Origin: Polaromonas sp. OV174
GTDB taxonomy: Bacteria > Pseudomonadota > Gammaproteobacteria > Burkholderiales > Burkholderiaceae_C
Length of the DNA stretch: 64,000 nt
NCBI RefSeq assembly: GCF_900112285.1
Contig: NZ_FOKZ01000006.1
Coordinates: forward strand, 1-64,000
Reading direction: 5' to 3'
Position 1 is the first letter of the stretch, and each line of letters begins with the position of its first letter. Below the pieces are notes generated by a model, which did not search any database, had not been told where the DNA came from, and saw nothing but the letters and a program-made list of their open reading frames with translations. The translations under genes were made by a program, and so were the position numbers. Shown piece after piece: positions 48,248-56,774 of the stretch.

Positions 48248-49447
48248 ATGCCACTTCAATTTGCCGATCGCCTGAACAATGTCGAAACCTCCGCCATCCG
48301 CGAGCTCTTCAAACTGCTGGGCAAGCCCGGCATCATCAGCTTTGCCGGAGGTTTTCCCGACCCCGCCATGTTTGACGTGCAGGGGATTCAGGAGGCCAGC
48401 AACAAGGCCTTGAGCGAGGAGCCAGGCGCGGCCCTGCAATACGGCGCGACGGAAGGCTATCAGCCGTTGCGCGAACAGCTTGCCGCCTTCATGGCGACCA
48501 AAGGCGCCACCGTGGCGGCCAGTGAACTGATCGTGACCACCGGCAGCCAGCAGGCGCTGGACCTGCTGGGTAAAACCATGATTTCACCGGGCGACAAGGT
48601 GATTGTGGAGGGCCCGACCTTTCTGGCCACCATCCAGTGCTTTCGCTTGTACGGGGCCGAGCTCATCAGCGCCCCCATCGATGCCAACGGTGTCAAGACG
48701 GACGAGCTCGAGCAGCTGATTGCCGAGCACAAGCCCAAGCTGGTTTACCTGATTCCCACTTTTGGCAACCCCAGCGGTGCCATGTTGAGCCTGGAGCGGC
48801 GCAAAAAAGTGCTGGAGCTGGCCGTCAAGTATGAGACGCTGATCGTGGAAGACGATCCCTATGGCGATCTGTTCTTTGATGCACCGCCGCCACCGTCCTT
48901 GCTGGCCTTGAGCGATAGCGTGCCCGGCAGCCGCGACTGGCTGGCCCATTGTGGATCGCTCAGCAAGGTGTTGTCGCCCGGCCTGCGTGTGGGCTGGCTG
49001 ATCGCCCCGCCTGCCTTGCTGGCCAATGCCACCATGTGCAAGCAGTTCAGCGACGCCCACACCAGCACCTTTGCCCAAGCCACGGCGGCTCAATACCTGA
49101 AGGCCGGCCGCATGCCTGCTACCTTGGCACATGTGCGTCAGGTCTATGCCGAGCGCGCCAGGGCGATGGGCGAGGCGCTAGGGCGCGAGCTGGGCGAGGC
49201 TGTGGCTTTTGTGCAGCCTGGCGGTGGTCTGTTCTTCTGGGTTCGCCTGACGGGTGCTGGCGGCGCCATCAGCGATGCGGGTGAGCTGGCCAAGCGAGCG
49301 ATCGAAAAAGGCGTGGCCTTTGTGCCTGGGGCGCCGTTTTATGCGCTCAACCCGGACAGCTCTACCCTGCGCCTGAGTTTTGCCACGGCCGATGTCGCCA
49401 AGATCGAAGAGGGCATCGCCCGTCTGGGCCAAGCCTTGTGCCGTTGA
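48248..49447 (+). CDS. PLP-dependent aminotransferase, class I/II (LysN / 2-aminoadipate type)
   Basis: A 399-residue aminotransferase of the MocR-like/LysN group. It has MPLQFADRLNNVETSAIREL, PGIISFAGGFPDPAMFDVQG, LQYGATEGYQPLREQLAAFM, PTFGNPSGAMLSLERRKKVL, and PLP-Lys240 in GSLSKVLSPGLRVGW. No N-terminal HTH is present, so it is an enzyme, not a MocR regulator. The natural substrate (2-aminoadipate, aromatic or branched amino acid) is not predictable. The start codon has almost no room for its own promoter next to nth. Confidence 0.9.
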   Translation: MPLQFADRLNNVETSAIRELFKLLGKPGIISFAGGFPDPAMFDVQGIQEASNKALSEEPGAALQYGATEGYQPLREQLAAFMATKGATVAASELIVTTGSQQALDLLGKTMISPGDKVIVEGPTFLATIQCFRLYGAELISAPIDANGVKTDELEQLIAEHKPKLVYLIPTFGNPSGAMLSLERRKKVLELAVKYETLIVEDDPYGDLFFDAPPPPSLLALSDSVPGSRDWLAHCGSLSKVLSPGLRVGWLIAPPALLANATMCKQFSDAHTSTFAQATAAQYLKAGRMPATLAHVRQVYAERARAMGEALGRELGEAVAFVQPGGGLFFWVRLTGAGGAISDAGELAKRAIEKGVAFVPGAPFYALNPDSSTLRLSFATADVAKIEEGIARLGQALCR

Positions 49448-49520
49448 CGAAGGCCGATTACGATTAACTGGCCGATCACTGCATGGGGCGTGTGCGGCGA
49501 GCCAATCTGCAGGAACCATC

Positions 49521-50162
49521 ATGCCGCAACTCATTGCATCGGTCGAAGGCGTCGAAGTCAAGCATGTTTACCTGAAAAATAACAGGACAACGCTGGGGCG
49601 CAAGCGGCATAACGACATCGTGCTGGATAACCTGGTGGTCAGTGGCGATCACTGCGTCTTTGATTTGCATGGCCTGGCCGAGGTCAGCATAGAAGACCTG
49701 GGCAGCACCAATGGCACTTACATCAATGGCGAGATGATCAAGTCGCGCCGCGTGCTGAAGGATCAGGACGTCATCACCATAGGCAATTTCAAGGTTCTTT
49801 TCATCGCTGACTCGGGGAATGACACCATAGGTTCTCCGCTGGAGACCAGGGCTACGGTGTTGGGCTCACTGGGTTTTCCAGGGACTAACGGTGCGATGCA
49901 GGCCAGCCTGAGGGTGTTGTCAGGTACCTCGGCCGGGCTGGAGGTGCCGGTGGTGAAGGCGGTGACGACTTTCGGCCGGCCGGGGGTGGCCGTCATTTCG
50001 ATCTCGCACCGGCGCGACGGCTACTACGTGGCGCGCATGAGCAGCCAGCAGCCCCCCACCTTGAATGGGCAACTCATTGGCCCCGGTGCGATACCCTTGA
50101 ACCACAACGATGTGCTGAATCTGGCGGGCACGGAAATGGCCTTTTTATTGAAGGACGCTTGA
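49521..50162 (+). CDS. FHA-domain protein
   Basis: A 213-residue cytoplasmic protein. Residues about 20-95 are a canonical FHA phosphothreonine-binding domain: TTLGRKRHNDIVLDN, VSGDHCVF and DLGSTNGTYING. A second, degenerate FHA-like unit occupies about 130-210 (TFGRPGVAVISISHRRDGYY, LNGQLIGPGAIPLNHNDVLN); it lacks the conserved GR...S...N set in full. No Ser/Thr kinase is encoded nearby, so the partner is unknown. Its stop overlaps the open frame of the SUI1-type gene. Confidence 0.88.
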   Translation: MPQLIASVEGVEVKHVYLKNNRTTLGRKRHNDIVLDNLVVSGDHCVFDLHGLAEVSIEDLGSTNGTYINGEMIKSRRVLKDQDVITIGNFKVLFIADSGNDTIGSPLETRATVLGSLGFPGTNGAMQASLRVLSGTSAGLEVPVVKAVTTFGRPGVAVISISHRRDGYYVARMSSQQPPTLNGQLIGPGAIPLNHNDVLNLAGTEMAFLLKDA

Positions 50163-50209
50163 GTTCCACTGTCGTTAGCGGTGGCCCGAATATCCGCTAT
50201 AACGCCGGG

Positions 50210-50572
50210 ATGAGAAAAAATACTTCAAGCAGCGGCCTTGTCTATTCCACTGAGGCCGGAAGAATGTGCCCGGACTGCCGCCAGCCCATGGCCGCTTGCA
50301 TTTGCAAGCAGTCCAAACCCCTCCCAAAATCCGATGGCGTGGTGCGCGTCTCCAGAAGCAGCAAGGGGCGTGGCGGAAAAATCGTGACGCTGGTCACCGG
50401 CTTGGCGCTCGATGACTTGGCTCTGGCCCAGTTTGGCAAGCAGCTCAAAGCGGCGTGCGGCTCGGGCGGCACGGTGAAAGACGGTGTGATCGAAGTGCAG
50501 GGCGACCATTGCGATCAGGTGATGCAGACGCTGCAAAAGCATGGTTACACGGCCAAGCGAGCGGGTGGCTAG
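50210..50572 (+). CDS. SUI1/eIF1-like translation factor (YciH family)
   Basis: A 120-residue protein with a short N-terminal Cys cluster (RMCPDCRQPMAACIC) followed by the SUI1 domain: VRVSRSSKGRGGKIVTLVTG, LAQFGKQLKAACGSGGTVKD, IEVQGDHCDQVMQTLQKHGY. This is the bacterial YciH form, thought to influence start-codon choice in initiation. The start at 50210 is chosen because MRKNTSSSGLVYST is the family opening; a TTG at 50159 would overlap the FHA gene. Confidence 0.9.
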   Translation: MRKNTSSSGLVYSTEAGRMCPDCRQPMAACICKQSKPLPKSDGVVRVSRSSKGRGGKIVTLVTGLALDDLALAQFGKQLKAACGSGGTVKDGVIEVQGDHCDQVMQTLQKHGYTAKRAGG

Positions 50573-50573
50573 C

Positions 50574-50786
50574 GTGAATCCTGAAGACCTGCAGTTGCTG
50601 CTGAGCCGTGAAATGCCTTATGGCAAATACAAGGGCAAGAAGATTGCCGACTTGCCCGGCAACTACCTGAACTGGTTTGCCCGCGAAGGTTTTCCCAAGG
50701 GAGAAATTGGACGGCTGCTGGCGCTCATGCACGAAATCGACCACAACGGCCTGAGTGCGCTGCTCGATCCGCTGCGCAAGCCTTAA
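50574..50786 (+). CDS. DUF3820 family protein
   Basis: A 70-residue protein starting at GTG 50574, two bases after the SUI1-type stop. It shows the DUF3820 pattern almost completely: NPEDLQLLLSREMPYGKYKG, KIADLPGNYLNWFAREGFPK, GEIGRLLALMHEIDHNGL. This family includes a putative quorum-sensing-regulated virulence factor structure, but no biochemical role is established. GTG 50565 is an alternative start. It likely forms one transcript with the FHA and SUI1-type genes. Confidence 0.82.
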   Translation: MNPEDLQLLLSREMPYGKYKGKKIADLPGNYLNWFAREGFPKGEIGRLLALMHEIDHNGLSALLDPLRKP

Positions 50787-50821
50787 GGGGATTCCCCGTT
50801 TAAGATTTCAAGCAAGGTGGT

Positions 50822-50890
50822 TTGCTACCATAAAGGTAGCATTCTTTGCCTATTGCTATTGGGTTAAAGGCATGTTCCGTTCTTTTTAAG
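50822..50890 (+). repeat. Dispersed repeat family 1, copy upstream of the DUF898 gene
   Basis: TTGCTACC, AAGGTAGCATTCTTTGCC, GGGTTAAAGGC and CTTTTTAAG follow the family but with substitutions in the GCGC element. It lies between the DUF3820 stop and the likely promoter region of the DUF898 gene. Confidence 0.55.
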
Positions 50891-51015
50891 CGCCTGACGC
50901 CGACTTGGCTTTGGGGGCTCGCTCGGGTCTTCTTGATTTGACGTTACATTATTTGACAACTGAGTGCTGTGCTAGGCATCCAGTAGAAAAAAAACAGTCA
51001 CTCAGGGAGACTCTT

Positions 51016-52203
51016 GTGAATGATTTCGTGCGCAATTCTTTGTTGCTGGCCACCCCCGCGCCGAGCATGGAGCCTCAGGCCCATCGTTTGCCGATCGAGT
51101 TCACCGGTTCCGGCAGCGAGTACTTCCGCATCTGGCTGGTCAACCTGCTGCTCTTGCTGCTGACCCTGGGCATTTATTACCCTTGGGCCAAGGTGCGGCG
51201 CCTGCGCTACTTTCATGGCAATACGCTGGTGGGCGGCGAGCCGTTGGGCTTTCATGGAAACCCCAGGAAGATGCTCAAAGGCTACTTGTTGGTGGGGCTG
51301 CTTTTCGTGCTGTATTCCGTCGCTGGCAACTTTTCGCCTATGGCGGGTTTCGTGGCTTTTTTGATCGTCACGGCGATTTGGCCTGCGCTGCTGAAATCAT
51401 CCATGCAGTTCCGACTCGCCAATACCAGCTGGCGTGGCTTGCGCTTTCGCTTCAAGGGCTCGCTGGGCGATGCCTACCGTGCGGCACTGCCGCTGTTTGT
51501 GCCCGGCCTGCTGATTCTTGGGGCGGTGACGGGCGTCGCCGATCCCCAGAAGCCGCCGAGCTGGTATCTGATCATCGTGGCCGGCGTGATGCTGCTGACC
51601 CTGGCCGTACTGCCCTGGCTGCTCTGGAATTTCAAGCAGTATCAGCACAATCATTACGCGCTGGCTTCCCTGCAAACGACCTTCACGGCTACGCTGGGGT
51701 CTTTCTATCAGACCTTTTTCAAGGCTTTCGGCATCATGCTTCTATCGCTGGTATTGCCGGTTGGCGTGGTGGTGGCGGCCATGTTTGCGCTGAAAACCAG
51801 CGGCACGCTGAACCCATCTTCAGGGGTGCTGTTTGCCCTGATGGCGGGGCTTGGCCCCTTGGTCGGAATACTGGCCATGCTGGTGGTGCTCAAACCCTAC
51901 TTGACGTCGCGCCTGCAGAATCTGGTGTGGACGCGTACCGGTAATGCATCCCTGCGTTTCAAGAGCAAGCTGCGCTTTCGGTCGCTGCTCTGGCTAACGC
52001 TCAAAAACTGGCTGCTGATTGTGCTGACGCTGGGGCTTTACTGGCCCTTTGCCGCAGTGGCGCTGGCGCGTCTGCGGCTGCAGGCCGTGACAGTCAAGAC
52101 CCGGGAGAGTCCGGACACCTTGGTCAGCCAGGTCAGTGCAAGCGAAGGCGACGCCGCAGGCGATGCTGCCGGCGACCTGTTTGGCCTTGATATCGGCCTT
52201 TGA
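51016..52203 (+). CDS. DUF898 (YjgN-type) polytopic membrane protein
   Basis: A 395-residue inner-membrane protein with about ten spans. GTG 51016 has CAGGGAGA upstream. Two parts are visible: the first with LLLLLLTLGIYYPWAKVRRL, RYFHGNTLVGGEPLGFHGNP and the second repeating the same motif near the end (LKNWLLIVLTLGLYWPFAAV). This is the DUF898/YjgN family of unknown function. It is followed 6 bp later by an M48 metalloprotease gene, a frequent combination, so the two may cooperate in the membrane. Confidence 0.88.
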   Translation: MNDFVRNSLLLATPAPSMEPQAHRLPIEFTGSGSEYFRIWLVNLLLLLLTLGIYYPWAKVRRLRYFHGNTLVGGEPLGFHGNPRKMLKGYLLVGLLFVLYSVAGNFSPMAGFVAFLIVTAIWPALLKSSMQFRLANTSWRGLRFRFKGSLGDAYRAALPLFVPGLLILGAVTGVADPQKPPSWYLIIVAGVMLLTLAVLPWLLWNFKQYQHNHYALASLQTTFTATLGSFYQTFFKAFGIMLLSLVLPVGVVVAAMFALKTSGTLNPSSGVLFALMAGLGPLVGILAMLVVLKPYLTSRLQNLVWTRTGNASLRFKSKLRFRSLLWLTLKNWLLIVLTLGLYWPFAAVALARLRLQAVTVKTRESPDTLVSQVSASEGDAAGDAAGDLFGLDIGL

Positions 52204-52209
52204 CGCGGC

Positions 52210-53274
52210 ATGCCAGCGATTGAGTCTAGCCTGCTGCCCGCCCGTTATTTTGACGGCGTGAGCGCACGCGCGCATGCCGTGAGGCTGCAGCTTCAGGACG
52301 GTTTTTTGCTGATCAGCGGCGACGGTATTCAGCGCAGCCTGGCGCTCAGTGATGTGCAATGGCCGGAACGTACCCGCCACGGCGGGCGGGTGGCTTACCT
52401 GAAAGATGGCGGCTCCGTGCAGTGTGCCGACAGCGCAGCCTGGGACCACTGGCGCCGTCTCGGCGGGGCTCGCGAGCCGCTGGTGGTGAAGCTGCAGCAA
52501 AGCTGGCGCTGGGTGCTGGCCTGCACGCTGATGTTGGTAGCTCTATTGGTGCTGCTGCAGCAATGGGGCTTGCCTGTGCTTTCTCGCGCCCTGGTGGCCG
52601 CGACCCCTCTGAGCGTGGACCAGTCGCTGGGCGAGGCGTCTTTGGCGCTGATCGACGGGCAGCTGATGCGGCCCAGCAAGCTCTTGCCTGCCGAGCAGGC
52701 GCGGCTGCAGGCTGCATTGGCGCAGGCCGTCAGCGCCATGCCAGCGGGCAGTGTGCCGACATGGCAACTGGTGTTTCGCCAGAGCCGCATAGGCCCCAAC
52801 GCCTTTGCCTTGCCGGGCGGCACGCTGGTCATGACCGATGAGTTGGTTGAACTGGTGGAGCGAGATGACAAAGTGATTACGGCCGTGCTGGCGCATGAGC
52901 TTGGTCATGTGCGGCACCGTCACGGTTTACGCATGCTGATACAGACTGCGGCGCTGAGCGGGCTGGCTGGCGTGGTGTTGGGAGACTTCAGCAGCGTGCT
53001 GGCAGGCATGCCTGTGCTGCTGGGGCAAGCCAGCTATTCGCGGGAGGCCGAGCGTGAGGCCGACCGCGAGGCGGTGCGCGTTCTCAAGGCCGCGGGCATC
53101 TCACCGGCGGTGATGCTGACCCTGTTTGACCGGCTGGAGGCCAAAAGGCGCAAGGCGGAAAAGGGCGATGACAAAGCGCTGGGACAGGATTCGTGGCTGG
53201 GCATTGCCTTTGCGTCCCATCCACCCGATGCCGATCGCGTGAGTTATTTCAGGGAAGCCGCCGCCGGGCCTTGA
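52210..53274 (+). CDS. M48-family membrane-anchored zinc metalloprotease
   Basis: A 354-residue protein. An N-terminal soluble region of about 95 residues is followed by one membrane span (WVLACTLMLVALLVLLQQWG, 101-120) and a C-terminal peptidase M48 domain with the zinc motif His229-Glu-Leu-Gly-His233 in AHELGHVRHRHG and the third-ligand region EREADREAVRVL. It ends with the family block FASHPPDADRVSYF. It is directly downstream of the DUF898 gene and probably acts with it in envelope quality control; this role is inferred. Confidence 0.9.
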   Translation: MPAIESSLLPARYFDGVSARAHAVRLQLQDGFLLISGDGIQRSLALSDVQWPERTRHGGRVAYLKDGGSVQCADSAAWDHWRRLGGAREPLVVKLQQSWRWVLACTLMLVALLVLLQQWGLPVLSRALVAATPLSVDQSLGEASLALIDGQLMRPSKLLPAEQARLQAALAQAVSAMPAGSVPTWQLVFRQSRIGPNAFALPGGTLVMTDELVELVERDDKVITAVLAHELGHVRHRHGLRMLIQTAALSGLAGVVLGDFSSVLAGMPVLLGQASYSREAEREADREAVRVLKAAGISPAVMLTLFDRLEAKRRKAEKGDDKALGQDSWLGIAFASHPPDADRVSYFREAAAGP

Positions 53275-53355
53275 TGCCAGCGAATCTGCATTGGGCGGCT
53301 TGGCGGCGCAACTACCGGGTGTGAGCTCCCTCCCTGAAGGCTTGATCTGAGGGGC

Positions 53356-53697
53356 TTATTTTTTCATCTCGTCCTTGCCCATGGCATCTTTCCCCATCTG
53401 GTCTTTGGCCATGCCATCTTTCCCCATCTGGTCTTTGGCCATGCCATCTTTCTTCATACCGTCCTTGGCCATGCCATCTTTCTTCATACCGTCCTTGGCC
53501 ATGTGATCCTTTTTCATCGCGTCTTTCTTCATGGCCCCTTTGCCCATGGCGTCTTTCTTCATGCCGTCTTTCGCCATGGCATCCGAGCTCATGGCGTCCT
53601 TGCCCATGGCATCTTTTTTCATGGCGTCTTGTGCCATGGCGCTGGCCCCTGCGACCAGCAGGCAGGCGGACAACAGAGTTGCTGTGAGTTTCTTCAT
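53356..53697 (-). CDS. Secreted pentapeptide-repeat protein rich in Met, Lys and Asp
   Basis: A 113-residue protein. Residues 1-22 (MKKLTATLLSACLLVAGASAMA) are a signal peptide with a Cys at position 12 but no clear lipobox. The remainder is about 18 tandem pentads of the form x-M-x-K-D (AMKKD, GMAKD, QMGKD). The DNA has exact 30-bp tandem copies near 53390-53450 and 53450-53510, showing recent slippage. Related short Met/Lys/Asp-rich secreted proteins occur in Burkholderiales without assigned function. Metal binding through Met and Asp is a possibility only. Confidence 0.82.
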   Translation of the reverse strand: MKKLTATLLSACLLVAGASAMAQDAMKKDAMGKDAMSSDAMAKDGMKKDAMGKGAMKKDAMKKDHMAKDGMKKDGMAKDGMKKDGMAKDQMGKDGMAKDQMGKDAMGKDEMKK

Positions 53698-53777
53698 GAT
53701 GATTTCCTTAGGTGGTGAGGGTTGAAGTCTTCAGTCGAACGGCAGCGAGGCCGGTGTTTCAGGGTCTCTGAGCGGGC

Positions 53778-54569
53778 TCAGCTACCTCCGAACCAGTTGT
53801 AACCCTGGTCTTCCCAGTAGCCGCCAGGGTAGGTGTTGGTGACGAAAATCGCCTGTATGTGCTTGGGGTTTTTGTAGCCCAGCTTGGTCGGCATGCGCAG
53901 CTTCATGGGAAAGCCGTATTTGGGCGGCAGCGGCTGGCCGTCGTAGCTCAGCGCCAGTACGGTTTGCGGGTGCAGCGCGGTAGCCATGTCTATGCTGGTG
54001 AAGTAGTCGTCGGCGCACTTGAAGCCCACGTATTTGGCGCTCAAGTCGGCGCCCACCTGGCGCAGAAAGCGCTCAAACGAAACCCCGCCCCATTTGCCGA
54101 TGGCGCTCCATCCCTCGACGCAGATGTGGCGCGTGACCTGGTCTATCTGCGGCATGGCGCGCAACTCGGCCAGGGTCCATTTGCGCTTGTCGGCGACCAA
54201 ACCGGTCACTTCCAGCCGGTAGCCGCTTTCCTCGACTTCTCGCACCTCGTCTTCGCTGTAATAGGCGTTGAAGGGAAAGGGCCGGGTGATCATGGACTCG
54301 GGATAGGTGGGCGCCAGGCGATGCGGGTCAAAGAGCCAGGCCTGCACCTTGTCATTCATGCGGGAAACCCGGCTCAGCACCGTCTCCATGCTGTCTTCAT
54401 CCACCAGCGTGCAGCCGGTGAGCATGGACAGGCCGCCCAGGGTCAGCGAGCGGCGCAGGAATTCGCGCCGCGCCGGCTGCAGCTGGCCTGCATGGCTGAT
54501 GCGGGCGACGGCCTCGTCCAGCCATCCGCGGCTGTCCATGGCCATGTGTGGAGGTGGTTTGATGATCAT
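53778..54569 (-). CDS. Molybdopterin-dependent sulfite oxidase-fold oxidoreductase (YedY/MsrP-like)
   Basis: A 263-residue protein. A twin-arginine signal (ARREFLRRSLTLGG, Arg34-Arg35) is followed by LTGC near residue 53. The sulfite-oxidase catalytic fold has the molybdenum-ligand Cys150 in RHICVEGWSAIGKWGG, then FVGFKCADDYFTSID-type sequence and the closing KNPKHIQAIFVTN and GGYWEDQGYNWFGG. It is co-directional with, and 12 bp downstream of, a b-type cytochrome gene that likely passes it electrons. It is smaller than typical MsrP, so methionine-sulfoxide reduction is not assured. Confidence 0.9.
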   Translation of the reverse strand: MIIKPPPHMAMDSRGWLDEAVARISHAGQLQPARREFLRRSLTLGGLSMLTGCTLVDEDSMETVLSRVSRMNDKVQAWLFDPHRLAPTYPESMITRPFPFNAYYSEDEVREVEESGYRLEVTGLVADKRKWTLAELRAMPQIDQVTRHICVEGWSAIGKWGGVSFERFLRQVGADLSAKYVGFKCADDYFTSIDMATALHPQTVLALSYDGQPLPPKYGFPMKLRMPTKLGYKNPKHIQAIFVTNTYPGGYWEDQGYNWFGGS

Positions 54570-54581
54570 TTTTCCGACTCC

Positions 54582-55178
54582 TTAGCGACCACGAACCATG
54601 TAGAGCAACGTGCGCGGCACCAGCGCCACCATGACCAGGTGAACCAGGATAAAAGCGGCCAGTGCCGCCATGGCAAAAAAGTGCACCAGCCGGGCGCCTT
54701 CATAGCCGCCCAGCAGCTCGCGCAGCAACGGGAATTGCACGGATTTCCACAGCACCAGGCCTGAGAGCACCAGCAGCACGCTGTCGACCATGACGAACAG
54801 ATAAGCCAGGCGCTGCACCATGTTGTAGTGCTGTGGGTCGGCATGGGCCAGTTGGCCCTTGAGTGCGGCCCGCACATCGCTCAGTAGGGCCCTGGCCGAG
54901 AGCGGGAAGAACTTGTGGCGCAGCCGGCCTGTGGCCAGGTTCAAGCCCAGATAGAGCAGGCCGTTGATGGCCAGCACCCACATGGCGGCAAAATGCCACA
55001 TGATGGCGCCACCCAGCCAGCCGCCCAGCGTGATGTCTTTGGGAATGGCAAAGCCCAGGAAGGCGGTGGCGTTGTAAATTCTCCAGCCGCTCATCATCAG
55101 AACGATGACGGCCAGGGCGTTGACCCAGTGCATGATGCGCAACCAGCCTGGGTGTATGAGTGCTTTTTTTGCCTTCAT
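54582..55178 (-). CDS. Cytochrome b561-type membrane subunit
   Basis: A 198-residue membrane protein with four spans of the Ni/Fe-hydrogenase/cytochrome b561 type. Heme-ligand His candidates lie in PGWLRIMHWVNALAVIV, GAIMWHFAAMWVLAI, and LVHFFAMAALAAFILVHLVM. AAGGAG precedes the ATG. Directly upstream of the molybdopterin oxidoreductase gene, it is the likely quinone-side electron partner in place of MsrQ. Confidence 0.88.
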   Translation of the reverse strand: MKAKKALIHPGWLRIMHWVNALAVIVLMMSGWRIYNATAFLGFAIPKDITLGGWLGGAIMWHFAAMWVLAINGLLYLGLNLATGRLRHKFFPLSARALLSDVRAALKGQLAHADPQHYNMVQRLAYLFVMVDSVLLVLSGLVLWKSVQFPLLRELLGGYEGARLVHFFAMAALAAFILVHLVMVALVPRTLLYMVRGR

Positions 55179-55349
55179 GGCTGCTCCTTGGGGCTATCAA
55201 CAAAACCTGGTTTTTTCAGGAATTTCACGTCCATTTCCTGGCGTGTTGAGCATTGGTCGGCGCAGTGGCCGACTTCTTACCGCTGCCTTGCATTTGGTTA
55301 CGCGGGATGCTTCCCGCAATGGATTTAAGAGCGCAAGCTGCAAGCCAAG

Positions 55350-55916
55350 ATGTACCGCTATAAGCGACTGTTCGCCGTGGCCGGCTTTTTGGCCTTGTTG
55401 TTCGCGCTGTTTCAGTTTTCGGGGCTGCGCGAGCATTTCAGCCTGGCTTTTTTGCACCAGAAATTTCTGGATAACGTGGTCAGTGGCATGCTGATCTTCA
55501 TCCTGCTCTTTTCACTGGGCAATCTGATCCAGATTCCGGGCTGGATTTTTCTGGCTGCCGCCGTGCTGGCACTGGGGCAGTTCTGGGGTGGCGTTGCCAC
55601 TTATGTCGCGGCGCTGCTGTCCTGCGCGCTGACCTTCTGGGTGATACGTCTGCTGGGCGGCGATGCCTTGCGCCAGTTGCGCGGTCGGTGGGCCGGCCGG
55701 CTGCTGGCGCAGCTCGATGAGCATCCGGTGCGCAGCGTGGTGATTTTGCGAACCCTGTTCCAGACCGTGCCGGCGCTCAATTACGCCCTGGCCATGTCCG
55801 GCCTGAAGTTTCGCAACTACCTGCTGGGCAGCGCGCTGGGCCTGCCCTTGCCGATTGCCTTGTACTGCCTCTTTTTTGACTACCTGGCCAGGAGTCTGCA
55901 TCTCACGACGTATTGA
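55350..55916 (+). CDS. TVP38/TMEM64 (DedA-like VTT domain) membrane protein
   Basis: A 188-residue membrane protein with five or six spans. IPGWIFLAAAVLALGQFWGG and VVILRTLFQTVPALNYALAM carry the VTT-domain features of the TVP38/TMEM64 family, with a G-x-x-x-V/P-rich re-entrant loop. Related DedA-superfamily proteins flip lipid carriers or affect membrane homeostasis; a specific role is unknown. The start at 55350 follows a weak AAGCTGCAAG. It is a single gene. Confidence 0.85.
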   Translation: MYRYKRLFAVAGFLALLFALFQFSGLREHFSLAFLHQKFLDNVVSGMLIFILLFSLGNLIQIPGWIFLAAAVLALGQFWGGVATYVAALLSCALTFWVIRLLGGDALRQLRGRWAGRLLAQLDEHPVRSVVILRTLFQTVPALNYALAMSGLKFRNYLLGSALGLPLPIALYCLFFDYLARSLHLTTY

Positions 55917-55938
55917 GCTGACGCCGTGATGGGTTTGT

Positions 55939-55999
55939 TTGCTATGAAATAAGTAGCTGGTAGCGACCGCTGCTATTGCGCTACAGGCCTTTTTTATGA
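55939..55999 (+). repeat. Dispersed repeat family 1, copy between TVP38 and glnQ genes
   Basis: TTGCTATGAAATAAGTAGCT, GTAGCG, ATTGCGCTACAGGCC and TTTTTTATGAG match the family well. It lies between convergent genes, in front of a GC-rich hairpin. Confidence 0.7.
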
Positions 56000-56015
56000 G
56001 AATTTAAGCGAACAG

Positions 56016-56036
56016 GGGCGGGCGCCAGGCCCGCCC
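56016..56036. terminator. GC-rich hairpin downstream of the glnQ-type gene
   Basis: GGGCGGGC (56016-56023) pairs perfectly with GCCCGCCC (56029-56036) around 5 nt, 6 bp past the ATPase stop codon on the minus strand. No T-tract follows directly, so termination efficiency is uncertain. Confidence 0.45.
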
Positions 56037-56042
56037 GGCTGC

Positions 56043-56774
56043 TTACAGTACCTTGCTCAGGAACTTGCGCGTGCGCTCTTCCTGTGGCCGGTCAAAGATG
56101 TCGGAGGGCGAGCCTTCTTCGACCACCAGGCCTTCGTCTATGAACAGCACCCGGTCGGCGACCTGGCGTGCAAAGCCCATCTCGTGGGTGACGACCACCA
56201 TGGTCATGCCTTCCTCGGCCAGGTTTTGCATGACGGCCAGCACCTCGCCAACCATTTCCGGATCCAGCGCCGACGTCGGCTCATCAAACAGCATGATGCG
56301 CGGCTGCATGGCCAGGGCCCGGGCAATCGCCACGCGCTGCTGCTGTCCGCCAGACAACTGATTCGGATAGGCATCAATCTTGTCGAGCAGGCCGACCTTG
56401 GACAGCAGTTCGCTGGCGCGGGTACGGGCTTGCGCGGCCGTCAGATGGCGCACCTTGGTGGGTGCCAGCGTGATGTTTTCCAGCACGGTCTTGTGCGGAA
56501 ACAGGTTGAAGCGCTGAAACACCATGCCGATTTCCGAGCGCAGGGCATCGACGTCGGTTTTGGGGTCGTGCACGGACACGCCATGCACCAGCACTTCACC
56601 GGCGGAGGCATCTTCCAGGCCATTGAGGCAGCGCAGGAAGGTGCTTTTGCCCGAGCCCGAAGGCCCGATGACGCACACCACCTCGGTGGCCTTGATGCTG
56701 CAGTCAATACCGCGCAGCACCGGCAGCAGACCAAATTGCTTGGTCAGCCTATTAACGCGAATCACCTCGTCCAT
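56043..56774 (-). CDS. glnQ: Polar amino acid ABC transporter ATPase (GlnQ-like)
   Basis: A 243-residue ABC ATPase. Walker [10 protein letters not shown], the signature [17 protein letters not shown], Walker [21 protein letters not shown] and the GlnQ/HisP block [20 protein letters not shown] are all intact. Its start overlaps the permease gene by 23 bp. With the permease and receptor genes upstream it forms a complete polar amino acid importer. Substrate (glutamine, glutamate or another) is not determined. Confidence 0.93.
   Translation of the reverse strand: MDEVIRVNRLTKQFGLLPVLRGIDCSIKATEVVCVIGPSGSGKSTFLRCLNGLEDASAGEVLVHGVSVHDPKTDVDALRSEIGMVFQRFNLFPHKTVLENITLAPTKVRHLTAAQARTRASELLSKVGLLDKIDAYPNQLSGGQQQRVAIARALAMQPRIMLFDEPTSALDPEMVGEVLAVMQNLAEEGMTMVVVTHEMGFARQVADRVLFIDEGLVVEEGSPSDIFDRPQEERTRKFLSKVL

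Noticed and set aside
53380..53520. Tandem 30-bp repeats considered as a CRISPR-like array
   Set aside because: Units are contiguous without spacers and encode in-frame pentapeptides of a secreted protein.
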